Part shown: one piece after another, positions 46,087-57,200 of the stretch
Numbering within the stretch: the stretch's first letter is position 1
Layout: every line of letters starts with the position of its first letter
Assembly (NCBI GenBank): GCA_029582165.1
Contig: CM055869.1
Coordinates: 59,777,518 to 59,841,517, forward strand
DNA length: 64,000 nucleotides
DNA from: Portulaca oleracea
Lineage: Eukaryota > Streptophyta > Magnoliopsida > Caryophyllales > Portulacaceae
Reading direction: 5' to 3'
The notes under the pieces: generated by a model
The model's database searches: none
What the model was told of the DNA's origin: nothing
The model's input: the letters and a program-made list of their open reading frames with translations, nothing else
Translations under genes and position numbers: made by a program

Positions 46087-49000
46087 TCAACATTCACAGC
46101 CTGAAGAGGTTGGAGGCCTGGCACCACCCCCCATGTCGATCGTATCCGGAAGATACCTGTTCCATGGAAAAATGAAAAATATAACCGTTATAATCCATCC
46201 ATTCGAATACCGTGGCGAGGTATACAACCATAATAACAACTCTCAGGGTAGGCCCTGCTTTTTAAGGGGTTTTAGCCTAGGGCTCGCAAAGATTCCGACC
46301 CTGTCCAGGTCAACTTCGGGTCAATCGAATGAGTCAATGTCAAAATTCAGCCGATCCAGTCAAATGTGAATCCGGGTCATAATGGAGTTTGGAAAATAGA
46401 ATATGAGAAATATTGTTCCCGACTTTTCGGTCAGTATTAAAAATCGGCCGAAAAATCTATGGTTGGACTCAGTTTTTCTCGGGTCGAACAAGTTTGAGTG
46501 TTCGGGTCGAACGAAATTTTGTTAGCTCTATTTTAGTATTTAGGAAGATGCAGACGTAGGCAGCATAACAAACAATGCCCTGAGGTCTAAATGCAAGAGT
46601 GCAAGACCAAAAGAAGGCAAAGCTTCCATCATAGGAGCTACATGGGAGGAGAGCAAATATGAGAAAGGAGTATATACAGAGAAAAGTTACCAATCTGGGT
46701 CCCACTTTTACAGGGTTTTTAGATTGTATCCTTAAAATTCAACTTTAAAACACCTTAAATGCAAAGACCACACAAAAAAGCTTCCATCATAAAAACTGCA
46801 TGGTGGGGGAAGAGCATATACAAAGTAACCTAATGTGGACTCTGTCGTATCTAGGTGTGCTCAAAACTGGTTAATCAAAATCTTACAGTTCACCGAATCT
46901 TGGTTAAACTAGTCTATGTTACCTGGATTTTTAACTGATCCTTTCCATTCCTTTTAAAAGACCGATAATTATCCACATCGGTTTTTCAAATCAGGTCACG
47001 AATACGGACTTTTCTACCCACCCTAGGCGATACGTCAAATTGTCAAGAGTTTGGCATGAGTGAGATGTTGGACTTTGCATTTCATTGACCAATTTTGTGC
47101 GGTCTTGGTCGAAAATGGACCGGGTCGAGAGTCCAAGCCCCCCATGTTCAAGTATCCGACACGGACATTTGGGGCAAAATGAAGAGACCGGTAACATAGC
47201 AACTGGTACATACATGGAATAGATATATAGTGATATGTACTATAAAATTGTAGGTGCATAATTTGGATATCGAACGAATATACTTACGTCTCTTCTTCAG
47301 GTTCGTTCTGGATAGCATTTTTAGCAATGCACTGGAAAGCCTCCTCGACGTTTGTACCGTCCTTGGCTGAAGTCTCAAAGTATGGAATGTTTCCTTTGCT
47401 CATACACCACGCCTTCGCCTTCTTTTCTGATACCTAATTTGTCACAAGAAAAAAATATGCAACCATGGATCATGAAATACAACAAGTGATTCAAATCTCC
47501 CACAAATACGCAACCATGAATTCAGAAAGACCAGGTCTGATTGACCTAAGATTTTAAAATCGTGCATTATCTCACTATCTACTACTCCAGAAAAGATGAA
47601 GAAGAGGTTTGGAGAAGCATTTCCTTTTGGTTCATTACAATCTAAGTTTAAAAAATGAATCATTTTTCAACTATCCAGATTATGGACATCAGGAGGAACA
47701 AATAACCAAGATAATCTTAGTCTGACCAAAGTCTATTCACCCCCACATAGAATTAAGCCACTGTAATTCTAACTCGGCATTATAATGTCCAGAAGCTCGA
47801 TTTTAGTTAAAATACTATTTATCCAAGAGAAGGAAAAGGCCTTACCACTCTTGCACTAAAAGATAATTCTAAAAGATTGGTTTCAATTAACCCAAGATTT
47901 TAAAATCATTCACTATCTACCTTTCCAAGGAAAAGAAGTAGATGAGGTGTTTAAAGAGGCATTTTACTTTAGTCCATTACAACCTAAGTTGAAAAAATAA
48001 ACCATTTTTCAGCTATCAATGTCCAGAAGCTCGATTTCAGTTAAAATACCATTGATCCAAGAGAAGCAAAAGAAGGCCTTACCACTCTACTGCTTCCACC
48101 ATCAAGATCAATCTTGTTTCCCAGCAAAACAAATGGGAAATTGTCTGGATCAGATGGGCTTGCCTGTTTTCATAGAAGTCGTTTATTAGTACCGTTTCCC
48201 TGGAAAAGTTACATAGGGTCAAAATCATTGGCAAATAGTTCAACCATACCTGTAGTAAGAACTCCTCCCTCCAGCGGTTCAGGTTCTCGAAAGATTTCAT
48301 GTTATTCACATCATATGTGAGAACACAACAATCAGCACCACGGTAGAAAGCCACACCCAGGCTCTGAAATCTCTCCTGTCCTGCTGTATCCCAAATCTGC
48401 AAAATTTGATCCAAAAACAACCGTTCAAATATTAGTTGGGAGAATACATAGAAACCTGTTGGCCCGCTATACACAGAACTAAAGGGGAATATGAAAGCAT
48501 GATCCTAGAATAGAGAATTGATGGCAAACTAGCATAACGTATGATTCAAAAACCAAGAGCAATACTCCGAAATCTTGCCTAGGCAAGGTATGGAGCGAGG
48601 GGTCAAATGTAGCAATCTTACCCCTAAATTTTGCAATTTAGAGAGACTAGCATAACCTATGATTCATTTGTAAGGGAAAACGCAGAGACAAAGTACCAGA
48701 AATAGAAAACATATGCAGAACGCTCCATTTGCAACTCTGGTTCTTGGGATCATTCACTACATACTACACAGGCAGTAATAACACCGGTTACATCTACATC
48801 TTCCTTTTGATCACTGTCTTGCTAAGCGCCACTGCTTGGTTTTAAAATGTTTCACAGACAGATTTATTAGCCTCAATTTCCCGAGGCCCAGGGTGTCACA
48901 ACGGGTCTTGCGCCCTTGCCATATTAATATCTTTAGCAAGAGAGATCGATGCGATATCAAGAAACGCATTAAAAAGCCTAGGAATGACCTTGAAAAGCCT

Positions 49001-51928
49001 AATTGCAAGTAGTTTGGTCGTTTACATAATGCACTTTAGCTATCTAAATTTTATCATAAGACCATAAAAAATATGGATGCAACTCAAAGAGGACATATTT
49101 GCCATCTCAAATATGTGTTTTCATCTTTCCTGGAACACCCTGCAAATTATGACTCCTATACTTTTAACCTTCCAGAAAGCTCCGAGAACTCTAGATAAAC
49201 CTGTTTTTTGAGCTTACCAACCCTGTAAGCTCTTCATTTACACCATCTTATATATTTTTGAGGAATGATTTCACAGGGCTAAAGGAAATCAACATTAGGA
49301 TGAAGAATAATCTCCCAAAAAGTTGTAAGTAACACATCTAAATATCTAATACAATATAGAAACTTTTAATGAGGTTGGTATTAGGGCATTCAACATTTGA
49401 CCAATCTGTGTACAATTGTCCAAAGAAATCAGCAATTACAAAAAGTGTCCAGGCATTTGCTTGTTAGGTGAGTAAGATTACAATATATGAATAGTTGCAC
49501 TTTTCAGCAAGTCTTGCACCTTTTCAAACAAAGGTTTCAAATCAAAGCCCTCTCATAGTTCACATTCATTATGATTTACAAAAGCACACAACAATTATGT
49601 TAAATTTCTATAATGCCATCTAATACAGTGGATGTACAACTTAGTCTATCTCTGTTTAGGACGAGGCTAGAACTTTCAATAATAATGCTCAGGCATTTGC
49701 ATGTTAGAAAAGTAAAATGTAGCAATTAGCATCACATGGGATTACCAAATACAGAGGTATGACAGCCCCACATAAATCAGCATTATACACCACAGAAACA
49801 AGAAGGTTTTTGAATGATAGATTCCAAAACAGAGAATTTGGGAACTTCCATGTTTAGATGCAGATATATTTGGTGAAAGATGTGCCATTAGTCATGACCC
49901 TAAATACTAAATAGTTCATGATTTACTGTGTCAACAGGTCTCTGCATTCTCACAACTACATTAAGAAATTGTCGGTTGCTAGCATAGCATTCAAGCACAT
50001 ATAAGATCATTAATAATCGAACATGTCCCTAGAAAATAGTATAAATTCTCAACTTGCACTATAGCAAATATAACAACTATGAAGACAAGGATATACTTTC
50101 TATTACATGTTCTGCACTTTTCCTCTCTACAGGCACTACTCTTATATTCCCCATTCGTCCTCACCTCCATCTACTCACTCCTGCCTTTCTTTACCCCTCT
50201 GCTTCTCAATCCCTCTCTCATTCTGCTATCTTTGATATAACCAAAATAGGCCATACATGCTCTAAGAATGTCAATGAATGCTCAAACGTAGGAATAAAGA
50301 CCAATAGCTGCTAACGTTTGCAGTCGTCGATAGATTTCCCTCTGATTGTCTTGTATCATGATGAAAAGTAGAGGCTTGAAATCAATTATACATGTGATAA
50401 ACAACACACAAAAAACAAGATAGGAAAAGGGAGAAAGTTTGAAAAGAAACATCCATAAGTCACAATGAACTTCAAACAAAACACACCATCTATCCAACCG
50501 TAAACAGACTGGTAGGATACAAATACCCAAGGATGGTTCTGAAAAAGAAACAACATGGTACCCATCCTGGCCACACAAAATGTGAAACTATCCCATTTAT
50601 CTAGCAGCATAAGGGTGTGAAGGTAAATAACCAACTTTTACCTAAATTTACCCATCATTTCTATTAGTTTTACCAAAACTTACCCACACCATCTCTACCT
50701 AGATTTACCCACGTTCACCCAATCTTACCAACCTTTAGAAGAACACACCCTAAATATGGGATTCTTATACAGAATCACTCAGTCAACGAAAATTGCTCTC
50801 TCTATGCTCGGACCTTCTCTCTTTAAGATTTTACATCTCATTCATTTCAATCAAACTTGGCACAAAACATTAGAGCCTTACTTCTGACAGGAGGGAACCT
50901 GATCCCATCTACTATTTTCAAATGAAGGAACAAAGATTCCACTATTATGTCATAGATGAACCAATCCCCACTTCATAAAACCGACACTCAAACTAGCAAG
51001 GATCAATCAAAACAACACTTAGCCCACAATGCCGGCAACCCACTTCCTTAGATAAATGGTGGCGAACATACATTCGAATATAAGATTGCAACAAGTGCAT
51101 GATATTCTCATCACTCGGGAATGCGGGTTTCAGATGTACACATCATTTACCCCAACAATTGCTTGATTTGAATTTCGAAAGCATTGATTGACCCACCTTG
51201 GGTTCAAACTACACCACAAATAAGCTACTAGTTCTCCTTCATAGTTACCGGGGTCACTATATAATCCCACATCTCCTGTTCGGAGATAAAATTGTACTAA
51301 ATTTGTGCAAGAGTTAGCAATCCGAGTCCGAGTTCTACAACAAACTGGTAACTATGCATACTACTATACTTCCTCAAATAAGAGCTACAAAGTTCATCAA
51401 ACAAGCAGAGTTCAATCCCATCAATCTCAATTTCCAGCTCATAATTAACTTGGCAGACAGAAAAATTCACCACCACAAATCAAAATTGAAATACAACCCA
51501 CCTGTAATGTGAAAAGCCTATCTTCAAATTGCAGCTCCTTGGTCAAGAAATCAGCTCCAATAGTAGCCTTATACTGATTGCTGAACTTCTTATTCACAAA
51601 CCTAAATTCGAATCAAGGCAAACAAGAACCCTAATCTCCACAAATCACAACACACACAAAATCCCCCCAAAATCCCACAAAATTGAAAACAAATCAAACC
51701 CAATCATCACGATTTCAATCACAAGGATACTGATTCATAAGCGATGTCTTCCCAACCCTGAAACAAACACAACAAGCTTCAGAAATCAAAATCGAACAAC
51801 TCAATTCAATTCAATTCAATTCAAATCAAGGGATCTGATCGCGATTCTAGACCTAGAAAAAAGAGGGGAAATTACCCGCTATCGCCGAGGATGATGATCT
51901 TGAGGAGCTTTCGACGACGAGACGCCAT
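46087..51928 (-). CDS. RABG3: Rab7-type small GTPase (RABG3), 207 aa, 7 exons
   Basis: Exons in transcript order: 51928-51876, 51757-51731, 51601-51502, 48396-48250, 48163-48083, 47433-47288, 46156-46087; 624 nt in phase. Visible motifs: P-loop GDSGVGKTS (15-23), switch I KATIGADF with Thr40, switch [11 protein letters not shown] (62-70) with catalytic Gln67, NKID (125-128), ETSAK (156-160) and C-terminal CEC (Cys205, Cys207) for double geranylgeranylation. No key residue is missing. The N-terminus [16 protein letters not shown] is typical of plant RABG3. Known role: late endosome, prevacuolar and tonoplast traffic and vacuole fusion, acting as a GTP-dependent switch on membranes. Length equals the family norm of about 206 aa. 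Intron 3 is about 3.1 kb. Intron 5 carries a tandem duplication, and intron 6 contains dispersed repeat sequence near 46,290-46,540. The paralogue number (a-f) cannot be fixed. Confidence 0.97.
47540..48095 (-). repeat. Tandem duplication in RABG3 intron 5 that copied the exon 5 donor site
   Basis: AATGTCCAGAAGCTCGATTT at 47,784 recurs at 48,018, and AAGATTTTAAAATC at 47,548 recurs at 47,894. Both blocks end (transcript 5' side) with AGAGTG|GTAAGGCC: the real exon 5 end at 48083 and a copy at about 47846. About 110 bp of unique sequence lies inside the distal copy. The second donor is intact as a GT site. Confidence 0.8.
48397..51501 (-). other. RABG3 intron 3, 3.1 kb, no gene recognised inside
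   Basis: AT-rich DNA bounded by ACAG|GTGGGT and TTGCAG|ATT. It contains only short open frames on both strands, none with a recognisable domain. No complete transposon with matched ends was found. Confidence 0.6.
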
Positions 51929-52304
51929 TGAAGAATCGATCTGAATCGGAATCCTCTGATTTCGATCAGAGCGAGGATCCCCTCTGAATCAGATGGTAGG
52001 AGAGAGAAAGAGGGAGGAAAAAAGTGAAGCTTTTTTGGGGGATTTTCGGGATTGAAACTGTATTTTTTGCTGCTTCAACGACCAGTCTAATGATCTATAA
52101 TCTCATCTTGACCCAACTTTAGTTTATAAATTATTGTGATTATTGCTACTAATTGTGATTAATGATTGTAATCACTTTTTCATCTAAAACATTCACAAAC
52201 AAACAAACAAAAAATTGAAGGAAGTAAAGAAGAAGAAGGTTGAATGAATACTCCCATTTGACTTGGCTTTTTTTTAATGGATTTTTTTTTGGCAAAATTA
52301 ATAT
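51929..52304. other. RABG3 5' UTR and promoter region
   Basis: The first about 120 nt upstream of the ATG are GA/CT-rich (GAGAGAAAGAGGGAGG on the + strand), as in many plant leaders, and probably include the 5' UTR. No TATA box was assigned. Confidence 0.5.
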
Positions 52305-52600
52305 GAATTTTGGGTCAAGACACTTACAAAATTAATATGAATATTGAAAAAAAAATGATATCATTTAGTACTTCTATAAATATAATACTACATATGAATT
52401 CTATAGAATAATATTTTTATAAATAATTTTAAAAACTTACAAAAAAAAGTTTAAAATATACCTAACGGATGTGGTTCATTCGATTAGAGTGTCATTTTTT
52501 ATAGTTGTTGGTGTAAACAGTGTTTATAGGCTTCTTATAATTGCTAATTAATAGTATTTATCAAATAGTTAGTGACAAAAATCATAATTAGTGTTATTTT
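52305..52600. mobile_element. MULE-type MITE family, copy C (inverted)
   Basis: Runs from GGGTCAAGACACTTAC to about TATTTATCAAATAGTTAGTG. Its core (CCTAACGGATGTGGTTCATT, GTGTCATTTTTTATAGTTG, GGCTTCTTATAATTG) is the reverse complement of the core of the 55,509-55,894 element. Ends are approximate and no TSD was identified. Confidence 0.6.
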
Positions 52601-52745
52601 TATGAAAAGTAAGATACAAAAATTATGTTATCTTCCAAGACATATGTATAGCAACACTCTTTTTTTGGAATATAGGTTGATGATGATATGCATCTTATCC
52701 CAAAGCACTTGTAAATGTATTATTTTTCATGAAATTAAATATATA

Positions 52746-53048
52746 GGTCATGTTATTTTATGTGGTTCCACACCTCACCTGCTATATATATTTTTTTACA
52801 CTTACCGCAAGCCTTCTATATCACATCATACCACCACACTTTATCACAACAATCATAAATTTCTCTCACATTACTTTTCTCTTTTCTCACTCTTCTCCTC
52901 TACTTTTTATATTTTCTCTCTTCATCTATCACATCAATCATTCTTACCACAAATTTTACCATAACTTACCATACCATACCACACTTTCCTCAATATCACC
53001 ATACCATACCATTTACCGTACCTGATTTGCCGCACAAAAGAATAGGGT
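52746..53048. mobile_element. Tourist-like MITE, GGCCNTGTTCTTTT family, decayed copy
   Basis: The left end GGTCATGTTATTTTATGTGG pairs with the right end, which reads ACCCTATTCTTTTGTGCGG reverse-complemented. The interior is the CCACAC/TACCACA-rich sequence seen in the copies at 6,576, 19,922 and 32,759. The TSD is not clear. Confidence 0.55.
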
Positions 53049-54242
53049 TTTATTATGATCTTCATGACTGAATATTCCGTGATTTTTGACAAACTTTACT
53101 TCCACCAAAATTTAACTCCGGGGAAATTTGATGGATGCTTTTGAGAGGTCTAATCTTGGAAGTGTTTCTTCAAAAAGCAATTAGTATTTTTAATTTAGGG
53201 TACCAAAGATGCGAAAGGGGAGTGACAACTATTCACATCAGACCTTTCCATCAAGGTTTAAATTTTGGTGGAACCAAAAAGTTTTCCATTACGTGGAAAT
53301 TATGAGGTTGATGGGTCATGTTTGTCATGGACAATTTGTTACCTCTCCTTCTCAGCCTGTAAAATTTATTGGTAATTACCCCCGAAATAGAGAATTAGTG
53401 ACCAGGCGAAATTTATCTGGAATACAAAAAATATTTCTTTAGGGTGTATTCCTTTTGGCTTGACTTATTGTTAATGGATCTCATTGAGTGTTGATAAGGA
53501 GAATGATGTGAATTTTTTGGGACATATATCTAAAAATTTTGATGATGTAAAAGGCAATCATATGATTTATTATTTTTTTTTTCAATTTGATATATAAATA
53601 TATAGATTTTTATTAGGACAAAACACTTAAGAAGCATCTTTCTCAAAACTTATCTCATTCTCATTTTTCACATCAATATCTATCTATAATTCACAAATGA
53701 GACTATCTCATTGAAACTTTTACATAAATATAAAAAGAATTGGAATGTATATAACATACTCTCACATTAAAAAAATTCCCAATTTGATTGATGACAAATT
53801 CCAAATTGTTTTACAAATGAATTTGGCTGACCTTTTCCCCACCCTGTACTTTCTCCTTCTTGTAATATAAATACAAATTGCTGGTACTTATTTGGTAGGA
53901 GAAAAGGCAGATGAATTAACAACACATAAATAAATAACTCCGAAAATGAGCTTTAGATTAGAATAATCCTAATTTTGGACCACAACAAGTTGAATAATCC
54001 AAACTTCTAATTATTTATCTATTGTATACGTTAGAAGCTTGGATTCTTCAACATGTTAATAATGATTCAAAATTAAAATTATTTAAATCCAAAAACCGCA
54101 AAAAAAATCCCCAAAAATAGCAAAATACAGAGGGAAAAAGATTTTTTTTTTTTTAAAAAAGGGAATGTTCTCGCTTCACATCATCTAGTCTCTTCTATAA
54201 AAGAGAACTTGCAAAATATACCATTGTTTCATTAGTTGTCAT
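53049..54242. other. PERK 3' flank
   Basis: AT-rich. Positions 53,230-53,400 share diverged sequence with 57,385-57,500 in PERK intron 2 (CATCAAGGTTTAAAT, GGGTCATGTTTGTCATGG), indicating another dispersed repeat. No gene is recognised. Confidence 0.5.
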
Positions 54243-57200
54243 TCATGTTTTGCTCTTTGACCATGCATATTTGCTAGTGGTAGTTGCACCAAATTGGTCA
54301 CCACTATCATCTTCACTTTGATCATATACCATTTTTCTGAACTTCTCCATCTCTTCGTTGTGCTGAGAATTATCGATGTCAGAAGAACCTTGGACCGAAC
54401 TGAACCCTGGTCTAACTCCATCGTTAATCTCGGAAAGTGAAAGATTTCCTTCTAAGGCTCGAACCACCTGTTAAAGTCACAAAAGCCATTAGAAACACGA
54501 GAATGCTTCTCACGGATAGTCCGAGAAGACAAAAGTCTACATTCAATGGTGTTTGTCGAGGTAATCAAGTCGCCTATTATCATAGACTTACAAATTAAGG
54601 ATGATATTTGTCAAGATTTCGAATTTGGGACACTTTATTAGGGATGGTAGTTTGTCAAGATTTCGAATTCGGAACACTTTATCATATTCGAATCCAGATC
54701 CGAATTACTGCCCAATTTGACCGATCAAATGACCAATTTTATTGAGTCAAATTGACCAATGATTGGCCGATTTGATTGAATGTCCGAATTCGATAGATGG
54801 GGCTAGTTGGTTTCATATTATTGAAAATTATGCAATTTTGAATGAAGTGCTCTACTACCCTCGATAAGCTAGCCAACCCAAACAAACATAATTTAATTTT
54901 AACCAGGAGAATTCAAGTACTAGTTCGAACATTTCCTGAATATTCAATCTCAATTTCCGCCACTATCCAAATATGTCCAAACCTAAATTCAACACAAAAC
55001 ACAAGAAACTCGAATCCCTAGCCCTAAACTCAAATCCAACCCGATTTTGCATTCCGGCAGGAACAAATATAAAATTCAAACTTAAGAAATTCATATTAGA
55101 GTCTCAATGAATGGGCTAACACATATATATACACGTATATATGTACACACATATATGCACATGCACATGCACATGCACATGCACATATATATGTGTGTAT
55201 ATGTATACGTATTCATGTATCAGATAGAATTATACCTGACTCATTCGTGGCCGACGTTTTGCAGAATGGCGAACACAAGAAGCAGCACAAGTAACCATGC
55301 AACCCATTTCTTCATAGTTGTAGTTATTTTCAAGTCTTGGGTCAACTAATGAGTCGAAGTTCCCATCTCTTACACCCTTGGTAAGCAGTGGCCTTGACTG
55401 CAAAAAAAAAAAAAAAAAAAAGTGAGTCCAAGTTCTCATCTAATGGTTACATAAGGTATTTCATCATTTTTTGCGGATTTACGGAAGGACATATGATGTA
55501 TAAGGTATGGGTGATGATAAGTGTCTTGCCCCAAGACACTCTTTAAATGTCTTCTTCCCTTATAAAATCAATACTTATTATCGTTTTTAACCCCAATTTT
55601 TTTGACAGATACTATTAATTATCAATTATAAGAAGCTTGGAATGTGTTGGCTACGCCAACAATTAAAATTGACACCCTAACGAATGAACCCCATCCGTTG
55701 GGCATATTTTAGACGCTTTTTTGTAAATTTTTAAAAATATAGATAAAAGTGTGATTTTATACAATTTATATATATTATTATAGTTATAGAAGTCAATCAT
55801 GTAACTTTTTTCCAATTTAATTCACAAATATATAGGTTTTCTATAATGACAAGACACAAAATATGTGTCTTGCACAAGACTTTTATCATTTCCCATAAGG
55901 TATTTCATCATTTTTTGCGGATTTACGGAAGGATATATGATGTTTAATTTTTGAAATTGAATAAATTTATTGTAAGACGAATACTTACCCAATCCACCAA
56001 ACTATCCTCCATATCGGAAGAGTAATCGACAGGGCGGCGACCGGTAATCAGTTCTAAAAGCACGACCCCGAATGAAAAAATGTCACTCTTTTCTGTAAGT
56101 TTTCCACTTGCAGCATACTCCGGAGCAAGATATCTACAAGCATTTTGGCGGGAAAAAGAGAGTTATGATATGCCTCTGGTCCCAAGACATATACTTCTTT
56201 TATTTTTCTTTTTTTTTTTTTTATCAAATTACTATTTATAATGATTTCTTTTCCTCTAATTTTTTTTATGATTATGATTAATCATCAATTATAAGGGGTC
56301 TAGCAATCGTTGCTTATGCCAACAAATACAGATGACATCCTATTCAAATCAAACTTATTTAGTACGCATATTTATGTGCTTTCTCGTAAATTTGAAAAAC
56401 TATGGATAAAATTATAATTTCACTATTCATATATAGTGTTATACTTTTAAAATTCAATTATATATCATTTCTCCAATAGAATATGTGATAACATAGACTC
56501 ATATCATTTTTTGAGAAAAAACATGAATGACATGCGAACTAGTTAGTTTCATGGAAAGAAGAAGATCAAGTTTTACCCGAAAGTTCCCATGACACGGGTG
56601 GAAATGTGAGTATTAGCATCAGATGTGAATTTTGCTAGTCCAAAATCTGCAACCTGAATAATGAGGAAAATAATGCAGATTGTAAATCTATATATAGTAC
56701 GTTTAAGGTTAACCAATCGAAAAAATGTGGCTTATTTTTAGGACAAATTATGAATTATACCTTGGCTTCGAAGTTGAAATCAATAAGTATATTGGCTGCT
56801 TTAATATCCCGGTGAATTATTGTAGGATGACCTGTGTATAGAAACAACCAAATTGTTTGTGTTAAAAGTATAAAATTATGTATGCGTCTTCTACGTACGT
56901 ACCATTAGTTTAAACTTTTAACTGAGTTGATTGTTGCTTAATAACACGCTACATGTATAGCATACATGGGTGATTAGGTTGTGTTTGGTGTACCATAAAG
57001 TGTATTGATAGTTGGAGTTTTTAAATCTCGTTTGAAACTTTGAATAGTCGAAAAAAAGGAATATGTTATCCTGGTAAATCAAGAACGACAAACTTACAGT
57101 CCTCATGCAAATATGCCAGTCCTTTCGCGGCTCCAACAGCAATCCTCAACCTCGTTGGCCAGTCTAGGACAGGTTGACCCTTCCCTGCGAAACGATACTT

